Assembly (NCBI GenBank): GCA_963779485.1
Contig: CAVZYJ010000013.1
Span: forward strand, 248,001 to 312,000
Origin: CAVVJA01 sp963779485
Lineage (GTDB): Bacteria; Actinomycetota; Actinomycetes; Mycobacteriales; Jatrophihabitantaceae
Direction of reading: 5' to 3'
Length of the DNA: 64,000 nucleotides
Within the stretch, counting starts at the first letter, position 1; each line of letters begins with the position of its first letter. The translations under genes and the position numbers were made by a program. This document shows, one piece after another, positions 9,701 to 17,399 of the stretch. The notes beneath the pieces are model-generated. The model was not told where the DNA came from. It did not search any database and saw nothing but the letters and a program-made list of their open reading frames with translations.

Positions 9701-9922
9701 GTCCGCGATCGGGCCGACGACCAGCTGCCCTCGCAGGGGGTGGCGCTCGTCGGCGTCGGCCGGGCGCTCGGCTACCCGGCCGGATTCGACCCGGGCCAGC
9801 TCATCGACGACTACCGACGGGTCGCTCGCCGGGCCCGGCGGGTGGTCGAGCGGGTGTTCTACGGCTCGACGAGTTCCGCGTCGCGGGCGTCTCCGACCGC
9901 AGCGGAGGGAGCCGGGACATGA
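6791..9922 (+). CDS. glnE: Bifunctional glutamine synthetase adenylyltransferase / adenylyl-removing enzyme
   Basis: Adds AMP to, and removes it from, the regulatory tyrosine of glutamine synthetase according to nitrogen status. At 1043 residues it has the usual length. Two nucleotidyltransferase halves are visible, the N-terminal one with NYVSDVDVIFV and the C-terminal one with GYGSDADVLFVYE. Each is followed by the paired motifs DANLRPEGKDGPLVR and DANLRPEGRSGPLVR and by a conserved helical domain (KLGPGGLRDVEF, KLGRGGLADIEW). The likely target in this window is GlnA1, which keeps the tyrosine. The GTG at 6791 is used. The last 64 bases overlap the 3' end of the convergent PAP2-like gene. 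Confidence 0.96.
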   Translation: MSVADDRADRAAPPPGRMNQRLARLGFVDPDRAAEVLAAPPLSWWDSEASAPAGPGAAAVVAALGRTSDPDLALNALADLARAVGSDVQLLRAALETSGQVRSRLINLLGASIELGAHLVAYPEHWPVVLSGEYDAVGVAQRLADAVGADLTNPVTGTSGSPARLGGAEAVAQLRIAYRRELADIAGRDMAGNLSLPAVTEALADLAAHTLQTALAIAAYDVRPDAAPCRLAIIAMGKAGGRELNYVSDVDVIFVAEAAGSDAETTDAGTDAALDVATRLAAATMRICRAVAWEVDANLRPEGKDGPLVRTLASHAAYYERWASTWEFQALLKMRPVAGDPELGQRYVRTLAPMVWSAAERKNFVADVRAMRRRVLANVPPSIAAREIKLGPGGLRDVEFAVQLLQLVHGRGDETLRDGGTLAALARLRDGGYVGRDDAVSLADAYSFLRAVEHRLQLRRLRRTHLVPEQPAELQRLARAMGYRPDGRGDAREVFEAEWALHGREVRRLHEKLFYRPLLEAVARVPSEGLRLTPVEARRRLAALGFADPDQALRHIEALTSGLSRRAVLQRTLLPVILSDFADAPDPDAGLLAYRRVSDELGGTPWFLRLLRDEGQVASRLAYLLGTSRYVAGMLERAPEALQLLADDAALTPRPEAELRAVMVDAANRQDSDAEAVQVVRGLRRQELLRTAFADLLGRLTVAETGLAISRVTEATLDAALHVARRSVARDLDADELPIDFAVIAMGRLGGCETGYGSDADVLFVYESRDPDLPDEGAARIAHDIAERLRSLLSAPTSDPPLGVDANLRPEGRSGPLVRSLASYAGYYARWSSAWEAQALLRARFAVGDVGLGDRFTALIDPVRYPAAGLRLEDRAEIRRLKSRVDTERLPRGADASTHLKLGRGGLADIEWTVQLLQLAHGSDIAMLRTPRTLDALRAASDAGLLDPDDSDALDEAWQLASHARNAVMLVRDRADDQLPSQGVALVGVGRALGYPAGFDPGQLIDDYRRVARRARRVVERVFYGSTSSASRASPTAAEGAGT

Positions 9923-10701
9923 GCTGGTCGGCCAGAGAGCAGGTATTGGATTCCGAAGCCGATGCCCACCACGGCTGCCCCGGCGACGGCGTCGATGATG
10001 AAGTGGTTGGCCGTGCCCACGATGACGAGCAGGGTGGCCACGGGGTAGATCACCGCTAGCGTGCGGGCCCACCACTTGCGCGTGCAGTAGACCACCGCGA
10101 TCGCGCACCACAACGCCCATCCGATATGCAGGCTGGGCATGGCGGCGAACTGGTTGGTGTGCTCGGCGATGTTCGGGTCGGCCAGTGAACCCCAAGTGTG
10201 GTACTGCGCCAACGTGTCTATGTAGCCGAACCCGGGGAGCAATCTCGGCGGCGCCAGGGGATAGACGAAGAATCCGACGAGCGCCACCAGAGTGAGCGCG
10301 AACAAGGCCGTCCGCATACCGCGATAGACCCGCTTGCGGGCGACAAACAGCCAGGTGAGGACACCGATGGTCACGACGAAGTGCAGCGTCGAGTAGTAGT
10401 AGTTCATCACCTGGGCGAGCCAGGAGATGCCGCTCACGAACCGGTTGATCGACAGTTCGAAGTTCAGATGCAGGTGCTCCTGCAGCCACTGCACGCTCTG
10501 GCCGTGCCGGAACGCGATGCCCGGCTGGTCGGGAACGAGATTGCGCGCCTCGCGGTAGAGGTAGTAGCCGATGCCGACCAACACCAGTTCCTGCCAGAGC
10601 ACGGGGCGCCGGTAGCGCAGCACCTGGTAAGGCAACAAACCGCGAAAACGCGACCCCGGCGGGGCCGCGTTCACTAGGGACGCGATGTAGCGGACAGCCA
10701 C
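9859..10701 (-). CDS. PAP2-superfamily membrane enzyme (inositol phosphotransferase-like)
   Basis: Integral membrane protein of 280 residues with about six hydrophobic segments. It belongs to the PAP2/Aur1-like group. The signature is the late motif QFAAMPSLHIGWALW followed by GTANHFIIDAVAG, which supply the Ser-His and His-Asp catalytic elements on the outer membrane face. Family members transfer or hydrolyse phospho-head groups of lipids; the substrate here is unknown. It is convergent with glnE, and the coding regions overlap tail-to-tail by 64 bases. The start ATG at 10701 lies about 160 bases from gnd, which diverges from it. Confidence 0.82.
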   Translation of the reverse strand: MAVRYIASLVNAAPPGSRFRGLLPYQVLRYRRPVLWQELVLVGIGYYLYREARNLVPDQPGIAFRHGQSVQWLQEHLHLNFELSINRFVSGISWLAQVMNYYYSTLHFVVTIGVLTWLFVARKRVYRGMRTALFALTLVALVGFFVYPLAPPRLLPGFGYIDTLAQYHTWGSLADPNIAEHTNQFAAMPSLHIGWALWCAIAVVYCTRKWWARTLAVIYPVATLLVIVGTANHFIIDAVAGAAVVGIGFGIQYLLSGRPAHVPAPSAAVGDARDAELVEP

Positions 10702-10859
10702 ATGGTCATAATCTCATCCCTGTCTTCTGCATTCCCGTGGCACTGGTCACCTGCTCAGCGCGTGTTCAGCGGCAGGGCGCCCGCCCGGGGGCCGCGTATC
10801 GGCGGTGTCGGCGCGATAATCTCCACCCCGGATGGGACCGGCGAGCGTGAGGTTGGCGA

Positions 10860-12317
10860 ATGAGCAGTCACGACAGCGGAGCGGTACAAGCCCAAATCGG
10901 CGTCACCGGGCTGGCGGTGATGGGTCGCAACCTGGCCCGCAATCTCGCTCGGCACGACTTCGTCGTTGCCCTGCACAACCGGACGCCGGCCCGGACCCAC
11001 AGTCTCGTCGCGGACCATGGTGACGAAGGTCACTTCGTCCCTAACGACGCGCTACCCGATTTCGTCGCATCGCTGGAGCGCCCCCGTGCCGTGATCATCA
11101 TGGTGCAGGCCGGCGCCCCGACGGACGCCGTGATCGACGAGTTGACCCCGTTGCTCGAGCGTGGCGACATCGTGATCGACTGCGGCAACGCGCACTATGC
11201 GGACACCCGGCGCCGCGAAGAGGCGTTACGCGGCCAGGGCCTGCATTTCGTCGGCAGTGGCGTCTCGGGCGGTGAGGAAGGTGCGCTCCTCGGCCCGAGC
11301 ATCATGCCCGGCGGATCGGTGGAGTCCTACCAGAGGCTCGGGCCGATGTTCGAGTCGATCGCGGCCGAGGTGGACGGGACTCCGTGTTGCGTGCACGTCG
11401 GTCCGGACGGCGCCGGCCATTTCGTCAAGATGGTGCACAACGGCATCGAGTACGCGGACATGCAGTTGATCGCCGAGGCCTACGACCTGCTGCGTACCGG
11501 TCTGTCGGCGCGCCCGGCGGAGATCGCGGACATCTTCCGCACGTGGAATGAAGGCGACCTGGAGTCCTTCCTCATCGAGATCACCGCCGACGTTCTCGGT
11601 CAGGTCGACGCCGCCACTGGTCAGCCCTTCATCGACATCGTGCTGGACCAGGCCGAGCAGAAGGGTACCGGGCGGTGGACGGTGCAGAGCGCTCTCGATC
11701 TGGGCGTGCCGATCACCGGGATCGCCGAGGCGACGTTCGCCCGCTCGTTGTCCGGCCACGCGGAGCAGCGCGCGCCCGCCCGAGCCACGTTCGCGGACGT
11801 TGACGTGCAGCCATGGGCGGTTTCGGATCGCGACGCGTTCGTCGACGACGTACGCAAGGCGTTGTACGCCTCGAAAGTCGTCGCCTACGCCCAAGGGTTC
11901 GACCACATCGCCGCCGGAAGCCAGGAATACAACTGGAACATCGATCGGGGGGCGATGGCGACCATCTGGCGGGGTGGTTGCATCATCCGAGCCCGGTTCC
12001 TCGATCGGATCCGCGAGGCATACGACAAGGATCCGGTCCTCCCGTCGCTGCTCGTCGCCCCGTATTTCGCGAGTGCCGTCTCCGATGGCGTGGCGAGCTG
12101 GCGTCGGGTCGTGGCCGACGCGGCCCGCGCCGGTGTGCCGTCGCCTGCGTTCTCGTCCTCGCTGGCGTACTTCGACGGGCTGCGTCGGGAGCGGTTGCCG
12201 GCCGCGCTGATCCAGGGGCTGCGGGACAACTTCGGTGCCCACACCTATCGCCGGGTCGACCGGGACGGCGTGTTCCACACCCGGTGGGGGGGTGACAAGG
12301 CCGAGTCGCCGGCCTGA
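10860..12317 (+). CDS. gnd: 6-phosphogluconate dehydrogenase, decarboxylating
   Basis: Oxidative pentose phosphate pathway enzyme: 6-phosphogluconate + NADP+ to ribulose 5-phosphate + CO2 + NADPH. The Rossmann motif GLAVMGRNLARNLA is at the N-terminus. The substrate and catalytic motifs SGVSGGEEGA, KMVHNGIEYADMQ and KGTGRWTVQSALD follow, and the C-terminal helical domain is present. At 485 residues it is the long, homodimeric form. The ATG at 10860 is preceded by GAGGT at a reasonable distance. Confidence 0.96.
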   Translation: MSSHDSGAVQAQIGVTGLAVMGRNLARNLARHDFVVALHNRTPARTHSLVADHGDEGHFVPNDALPDFVASLERPRAVIIMVQAGAPTDAVIDELTPLLERGDIVIDCGNAHYADTRRREEALRGQGLHFVGSGVSGGEEGALLGPSIMPGGSVESYQRLGPMFESIAAEVDGTPCCVHVGPDGAGHFVKMVHNGIEYADMQLIAEAYDLLRTGLSARPAEIADIFRTWNEGDLESFLIEITADVLGQVDAATGQPFIDIVLDQAEQKGTGRWTVQSALDLGVPITGIAEATFARSLSGHAEQRAPARATFADVDVQPWAVSDRDAFVDDVRKALYASKVVAYAQGFDHIAAGSQEYNWNIDRGAMATIWRGGCIIRARFLDRIREAYDKDPVLPSLLVAPYFASAVSDGVASWRRVVADAARAGVPSPAFSSSLAYFDGLRRERLPAALIQGLRDNFGAHTYRRVDRDGVFHTRWGGDKAESPA

Positions 12318-12413
12318 GGTCGGCGCTATTCGCGCATCAGCATGGCCTGGGCCTCGCGCTCGGGGTCGAGGTAGGGATCGCCGCTCACGTCGACCACGAC
12401 CCAGGTCGCCGGA

Positions 12414-14291
12414 TCAGTGGTGTTGCAGGATCGGCCGCAGCTGATCGAGTACGGTCGGGTCTTCGATCGTCGAGGGCACCGGCTCGTCGCGTCCTTCGGC
12501 TATCCCGCGCAGGGTCTTGCGCAGGATCTTGCCGGAACGGGTCTTGGGCAGTCCGGCGACGATGTCCACGTCACGGAACGCGGCGACCGGACCGATGTCC
12601 CGGCGGATCGCCTCGACGAGTTCGGCCCGCAGCGTGTCCTCGTCGATGTCGACGCCGGCCTTCAGAACGACGAGACCGCGCGCCACCTGGCCCTTGAGCT
12701 GGTCGGGCACGCCGATGACCGCGCACTCGGCAACGGCCGGATGCGCGGCCAGCACGGCCTCCATCTCGCCGGTGGACAGCCGGTGACCGGCAACGTTGAT
12801 GACGTCATCGGTGCGGCCCATCACGAACAGGTAGCCGTCCGCGTCGCGGTAACCGCCGTCGCCGGTGAGGTAGTACCCGTCATAGCGGGACAGGTATTCC
12901 GCGACGTAGCGCGGATCGTCCTGCCATAGCGTCGGCAGCGATCCGGGCGGAAGCGGCAGCCTGATCGCGATCGCACCCTGTTCGCCGGGCGGCACCTCGG
13001 CGCCCTCCGGGCCGAGCACGCGCACGTCCCAACCGGGCATCGGCACGGTGACGGAGCCGGGCTTGACCGGCATCGGCTCCAGCCCTCGTGGGTTCGCCGC
13101 TATCGGCCAGCCGGTCTCCGTCTGCCACCAGTGGTCGATCACCGGGACGCCGAGCTTCTCGCGCGCCCAGTGCAGCGTCTCCGGGTCCAGCCGCTCGCCG
13201 GCCATGAACAGCGTGCGGAACCGCGACCGGTCGTACTTGGCGATCTCGATACCGTCGGGGTCGACCCGCCGGATCGCCCGCAGCGCCGTGGGTGCGGTGA
13301 ATAGCGCCTTCGCGCCGCTCTCCGCGATGACCCGCCAGAACGCGCCGGCGTCCGGCGTGCCGACCGGCTTGCCTTCGTACATGACGGTCGTGGCGCCGAT
13401 GAGCAGGGGCGCGTAGCAGATGTAGGAGTGTCCGACGACCCAGCCGACGTCCGACGCCGTCCACCACACATCACCGGGTTGGATGTCGTAGATCGCCCGC
13501 ATCGAGTAGCTGAGGGCGACCGCGTGCCCACCGGTATCGCGCACCACGCCTTTGGGGCGACCGGTGGTGCCGGACGTGTAGAGGATGTACAGCGGGTCAG
13601 TGGCCTTAACCGTGACCGGATCGATCGGCTTCGCGCCGGCCATCACCTCGGCCCACTCGACGTAGCGCGGCCCGAGAGCGGCCGGGGCAGCGTCGCGTTG
13701 CAGCATGACGATGCGGTCGGGCTGATGCGTGGTGCCGGCTAGCGCCTGGTCGATGATTCCTTGGTAGTCGACGACGCGCGTCGGCTCGATCCCGCACGAT
13801 GCGGCGACGATCAGCGTCGGCCGGGCGTCGTCGATGCGGGCGGCCAACTCGCGCGGAGCGAAGCCGCCGAAGACGACGGAGTGCACCGCACCGAGCCGCG
13901 CGCACGCCAGCATGGCGATCACGGCCTCGGGCACCATCGGCATGTACACGATGACGCGGTCGCCCTTCTGAACGCCGAGAGATGTGAGGCCGCCGGCGAA
14001 TCGCGCCACTTGGTCCCGCAGCTCGCCGTAGGTGTACGTCCGCTTGATGCCCGTGACGGCCGAGTCCCAGATCAGTGCGGGCTGATCACCGCGCCCGCCG
14101 TCGGCGTGCCGATCCAGCGCGTTGAATGCGGTGTTCAGCTCACCGTCGGGAAACCACCGATAGAGGGGCGGGTTGCTGTCGTCGAGCGCCCGGGTCGGCG
14201 CCGTTGACCAATCGATCGCCCGGGCGGCGTCAAGCCAGAACTCCTCCCGCGACTCGAGGCTGCGCCGGAACGCATCGCGGTATGGGCCCAT
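12414..14291 (-). CDS. prpE: Propionyl-CoA synthetase / acyl-CoA synthetase (AMP-forming)
   Basis: Activates short-chain fatty acids, probably propionate, to acyl-CoA via an acyl-adenylate. The ATG at 14291 is chosen because GGAGG lies about eight bases upstream, giving 625 residues, the length of PrpE/AcsA enzymes. Motifs are the phosphate loop YTSGTTGRPKGVV, the WWQTETGWPI adenylate site, the hinge FVMGRTDDVINVAGHR and the C-terminal acylatable lysine region LPKTRSGKILRK. This lysine is the usual target of Pat-type acetylation. Substrate choice between propionate and acetate is inferred from overall resemblance. A short in-frame coding-like tail of unknown meaning lies just downstream (12330-12416). 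Confidence 0.9.
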   Translation of the reverse strand: MGPYRDAFRRSLESREEFWLDAARAIDWSTAPTRALDDSNPPLYRWFPDGELNTAFNALDRHADGGRGDQPALIWDSAVTGIKRTYTYGELRDQVARFAGGLTSLGVQKGDRVIVYMPMVPEAVIAMLACARLGAVHSVVFGGFAPRELAARIDDARPTLIVAASCGIEPTRVVDYQGIIDQALAGTTHQPDRIVMLQRDAAPAALGPRYVEWAEVMAGAKPIDPVTVKATDPLYILYTSGTTGRPKGVVRDTGGHAVALSYSMRAIYDIQPGDVWWTASDVGWVVGHSYICYAPLLIGATTVMYEGKPVGTPDAGAFWRVIAESGAKALFTAPTALRAIRRVDPDGIEIAKYDRSRFRTLFMAGERLDPETLHWAREKLGVPVIDHWWQTETGWPIAANPRGLEPMPVKPGSVTVPMPGWDVRVLGPEGAEVPPGEQGAIAIRLPLPPGSLPTLWQDDPRYVAEYLSRYDGYYLTGDGGYRDADGYLFVMGRTDDVINVAGHRLSTGEMEAVLAAHPAVAECAVIGVPDQLKGQVARGLVVLKAGVDIDEDTLRAELVEAIRRDIGPVAAFRDVDIVAGLPKTRSGKILRKTLRGIAEGRDEPVPSTIEDPTVLDQLRPILQHH

Positions 14292-14454
14292 CAGCGTCCT
14301 CCGTTCTCGACGTATCGCCATTATGGGCTCCGGCCGCCCGCACCTCGGTGACGACTTTGGACCCACGCCTTTCGCGCTGACCGCTGTTGGATCAGGCCGA
14401 TCATCGGCTCGCGGATCCGCGAGCGAACTCGTCGGGCGTCTAGTGTGCGATGTC

Positions 14455-14676
14455 ATGGCACCGATTGTGCTGCGGGTCCGGCTGACCGGTGGCGATCACC
14501 TCGACGTCGTTTACGAGCGTTCCGGCACCGACCCCGATACAGCCATCGAGCAGATCATCACGGCGTTGGCCCAGGACAACGGAGTGCTTCGTACTACGCA
14601 CGGCAACCGGCTTATCGTGCTCTACGGTCGGGGCGTTGCCGCCCTTGAGGTCGCGCCGCGCGGCGCGGTCCTCTGA
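14455..14676 (+). CDS. Small conserved-looking protein, unknown function
   Basis: A 73-residue protein beginning MAPIVLRVRLTGGDHLDVVYE and ending at TGA 14676. Codon third positions are GC-rich as in true genes, and the hydrophobic/polar pattern suggests a small alpha/beta fold. It is divergent from prpE, with 163 bases between starts. No motif identifies a function, and the ATG lacks a clear ribosome binding site, so expression is uncertain. Confidence 0.55.
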   Translation: MAPIVLRVRLTGGDHLDVVYERSGTDPDTAIEQIITALAQDNGVLRTTHGNRLIVLYGRGVAALEVAPRGAVL

Positions 14677-14852
14677 ACCAACCCGGCGGTCACTGTTCCG
14701 TCCTCTGAGGAGGTGCGGTGCTGGCAAACGGCTGTGCATCTTCGCGGGGGTGGCACCGGGACAGTTATCGTGATGATGAGCGACCCGCACATGTGAGGCG
14801 TTCGGAGGCGCTGCGACCGCAGGGCTGTCTAGTACGCGTGGAGTGGCTGCTC

Positions 14853-15695
14853 ATGATGCATACATCGGCGCAACCTCTTCACCTCACCTTTCTGCATGGT
14901 CAGCCCGGCGCTGGCTCCGATTGGTCGGCGGTGATCGATCGACTGCCCGACTCGTGCGGTGTGCTCGCTGGTGATCGACCGGGATACGGCTCCAACCGAG
15001 GTGGCCCGGGCGACTTCGTCGCTAACGCACGGTCCGTATTGAGCGAGCTAGACGCCGCCGAGGTGGCGGAGACGGTCCTGGTCGGACACTCCTATGGCGG
15101 TGGCGTCGCCTTGACCGTCGCCGCGATGGCACCGGAGCGGGTACGGGCGCTGGTGCTCGTATCGAGCGTCGGACCGGGCTGCCTCAACGGCTGGGACACG
15201 CTCCTCGCCGCTCCCGTGGTTGGGCCGGTGTGTTCGGTGTGCGCGTGGTGGCTTACGCCCTGGGTGGCCAGGGCGCGACTGGCGCGCATCGTCCGTCGGC
15301 GCGGCCGGGCTCTTGAACCGCACGAGCACGTGTACTGGGATGTGTGGGGGAACGCACGACACCCCGCCGGAGCGATGTGGCGCACCTTCTTGGTTGAGCA
15401 GCGGGCATTAGTCGCCGACCTCGACGCCCTGGTGGCTCTCATTCCGTCAGTGCGCGCGCCGACGCTCGTGATCGCCGATCCGAAGGACACCATGGTGCCG
15501 GTGGAGACGGCGCAGGCGCTACATGAGCTACTGCCCGTTTCAGATCTTCATTTGATCACCGGCGGTGGCCACCAGCTGCCCCGTCGCAATCCGTTCGCCG
15601 TCAGCCAATCGATCATCCGCTTCCTGGACCACCTGCCCGACCAAGATCGCTTATCCGCAGACCATCTCGCGCCGCTGCCCGCCAGTCGTCGATGA
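14853..15695 (+). CDS. Alpha/beta hydrolase
   Basis: Serine hydrolase of about 280 residues with the alpha/beta hydrolase fold. The HGQPG oxyanion loop, the nucleophile elbow VGHSYGGG, a C-terminal acid in VIADPKDTMVP and a His in GGGHQLPRRNP complete the triad. The substrate cannot be told; it could be an esterase, epoxide hydrolase or dehalogenase-like enzyme. The ATG at 14853 is preceded by GGAG nine bases upstream; a GTG at 14838 is an alternative. Its 3' end abuts a fragment of a decayed dehydrogenase on the other strand. Confidence 0.8.
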   Translation: MMHTSAQPLHLTFLHGQPGAGSDWSAVIDRLPDSCGVLAGDRPGYGSNRGGPGDFVANARSVLSELDAAEVAETVLVGHSYGGGVALTVAAMAPERVRALVLVSSVGPGCLNGWDTLLAAPVVGPVCSVCAWWLTPWVARARLARIVRRRGRALEPHEHVYWDVWGNARHPAGAMWRTFLVEQRALVADLDALVALIPSVRAPTLVIADPKDTMVPVETAQALHELLPVSDLHLITGGGHQLPRRNPFAVSQSIIRFLDHLPDQDRLSADHLAPLPASRR

Positions 15696-15696
15696 C

Positions 15697-15832
15697 GATG
15701 CGCAGCCACGATCGAATACCCGCGCTCGAGGAACAACTGTGCCGTTGCGGGGCCGATATCCGATCCCGCACCCGTGATGACCGCAATCGGTCCTCGGTCG
15801 CGGTCATCACGACTCGCGGTCGTTCGGTGCAC
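15697..15832 (-). pseudogene. Remnant of a short-chain dehydrogenase N-terminus
   Basis: The minus strand encodes the start of a Rossmann domain (GPIAVITGAGSDIGPATAQL followed by FLERGYSIVAA), recognisable as the TGxxxxIG cofactor loop of short-chain dehydrogenases. After about 45 residues the similarity stops and the frame runs into the antisense of the hydrolase gene. Nothing of the catalytic YxxxK part remains. It is most likely debris from a deletion at the edge of the catabolic cluster. Confidence 0.6.
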
Positions 15833-15890
15833 GACGCCTCGACGCTACGGCCTGCAAACCAGTTCTGAGAATGCGATGCACGGCACTCCT

Positions 15891-16514
15891 TTAGCGTCGA
15901 TTGTTGGGCTGTTGGTCTGATCGGTGCTGCGCTCCCGGGCGCAGGCCAGCGAGCGCTTCGTTCAGGGTGTCGCGGATGCGGTTACTGGGCCAGTCGGTCG
16001 GGTCGAAGAGGGCTTGCATACCGATGCCGAGGACGAGGGCGAGGAGGAGCCGTCCGGCTGCTTCGGCGTCGATGTCTGTGCGCAGTCGGCCGGTCCGCTG
16101 TTCGGCGGTGATGGCTTGTTCGATGCGGATGCGTGCAGCCGTGGCGCGGGAGCGCTGCTGTGCGGTCAGTTCGGTGTCGGTGGCGGCCAGGCCGAGGAAG
16201 GTGAACAGCAGCCGCCAGTCCCGCACGCGGTCCTCGTCGAGGGGTAGCAGCGCTTCCAGGATCGACGGCAGCGGGTCGGTTGAATCGGCGGCGGCGGCCA
16301 GGCGGGCGGTGACGCGGTCGCCGACTTCGGCGTAGGTGGCATTGACCAGGTCGCGTTTGTCGGTGAAGTAGTGGCTCACGACGGTGGTGCTGCAGCCGCT
16401 GGCCTCGGCGATGCGCCGGTGCGTGGCCGCAGCCAGGCCACCGGTCGCGACGAGGTCGGCCGCGGTCCGCGCGACATCGCGGCGTCGCTGGTCATGGTCT
16501 CCACGCGCAGGCAT
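15891..16514 (-). CDS. TetR-family transcriptional repressor
   Basis: A 207-residue regulator. The N-terminal helix-turn-helix is RRIAEASGCSTTVVSHYFTDK. The larger C-terminal ligand-binding domain contains a TetR_C-type segment (LLLALVLGIGMQALFDP). The ATG at 16514 is used. It faces a divergent SDR-P450 cluster, and a large palindrome at 16537-16566 lies between the two starts. It therefore probably represses both itself and the cluster until a substrate or acyl-CoA intermediate binds. The inducer is unknown. Confidence 0.88.
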   Translation of the reverse strand: MPARGDHDQRRRDVARTAADLVATGGLAAATHRRIAEASGCSTTVVSHYFTDKRDLVNATYAEVGDRVTARLAAAADSTDPLPSILEALLPLDEDRVRDWRLLFTFLGLAATDTELTAQQRSRATAARIRIEQAITAEQRTGRLRTDIDAEAAGRLLLALVLGIGMQALFDPTDWPSNRIRDTLNEALAGLRPGAQHRSDQQPNNRR

Positions 16515-16536
16515 TTGACACACCCTAGCAATTATC

Positions 16537-16566
16537 TGCATCATCTGGTGTACATCAGATGATGCA
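16537..16566. promoter_or_regulatory. Palindromic operator of the TetR-family repressor
   Basis: TGCATCATCTG (16537-16547) is exactly inverted as CAGATGATGCA (16556-16566), with eight bases between the arms. It is centred in the 75-base divergent intergenic region, 23 bases from both the repressor start and the SDR start. That position and the size (30 bp) fit a TetR operator binding one or two dimers. Confidence 0.8.
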
Positions 16567-16589
16567 CAGATGGGTGTGGGGGCGGGCGG

Positions 16590-17360
16590 ATGGACTTGGG
16601 GTTGGCCGGCAAGAAGGCTCTGGTGACGGCGGGTAGTCGCGGGATCGGCCGGGCCGTGGTGCAGCGCCTTGTCGCCGAGGGGATGCGGGTGGCGATCTGT
16701 GCCCGCAACGCCGAAGGTGTTGAGCTCGCCTGCCGGGAGCTCGGTCCGAATGGTGAGGTGATCGGTGCTGCGGTCGACGCCAGCGATCATCTGGCGCTGG
16801 CCGCGTGGGTGACGGAGTACGCCGATCGGCTCGGCGGCGTGGACGTGGTCGTGTCGAACGCGAGTGCTTTGGGCGGCATCCCGCACACCCCGGAGGGGTG
16901 GCGGCGCAACTTCGAGGTCGACGTGATGTCCGCGGTCACCCTTGTGGACGCGGCGGTCCCGTTCCTGCGCCGCAGTGAGGCCGGCAGCATCGTGCAGATC
17001 GGGACGATCACGGCGGTGGAAAACCACTACTACCCGGGCGGCGGTCTAAGCTACGGCCCGCTGAAGGCAGCGGTGGTCAACTACATGAGCCAGCTGGCCA
17101 AGGAGCTGGGACCCGACGGCATCCGTGCGAACGCCGTCTCGCCCGGCCCGATCTACATCGACGGCGGCTCGTGGGATCGGATACGGCAGAAGAAGCCCGA
17201 GTACTACGAGGCGAACAAGGCCCGGCATCCCTCCGGCCGGTTCGGCCGGGCCGAGGAGGTCGCCAACGTGGTGGCCTTCTTCGCCAGCCCGATGTCGTCC
17301 TGGGTCAGCGGTCAGAACCTCGTCGTCGACGGTTCGTTCACCCTGCGCATCGGCTACTGA
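16590..17360 (+). CDS. SDR-family oxidoreductase
   Basis: NAD(P)-dependent short-chain dehydrogenase of 256 residues. The cofactor loop is TAGSRGIG, the NNAG-like motif is VSNASALGG, and the catalytic YxxxK is SYGPLKAA. The C-terminus VVDGSFTLRIGY is typical of classical SDRs. It is the first gene of the cluster repressed by the adjacent TetR protein, followed after 39 bases by a P450 gene. I infer a role in oxidising a hydroxylated intermediate in a small catabolic pathway. Confidence 0.87.
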   Translation: MDLGLAGKKALVTAGSRGIGRAVVQRLVAEGMRVAICARNAEGVELACRELGPNGEVIGAAVDASDHLALAAWVTEYADRLGGVDVVVSNASALGGIPHTPEGWRRNFEVDVMSAVTLVDAAVPFLRRSEAGSIVQIGTITAVENHYYPGGGLSYGPLKAAVVNYMSQLAKELGPDGIRANAVSPGPIYIDGGSWDRIRQKKPEYYEANKARHPSGRFGRAEEVANVVAFFASPMSSWVSGQNLVVDGSFTLRIGY

Positions 17361-17399
17361 CCGGCATGCGGGTGTACGCGAAGACAGGAAGGACGACGG

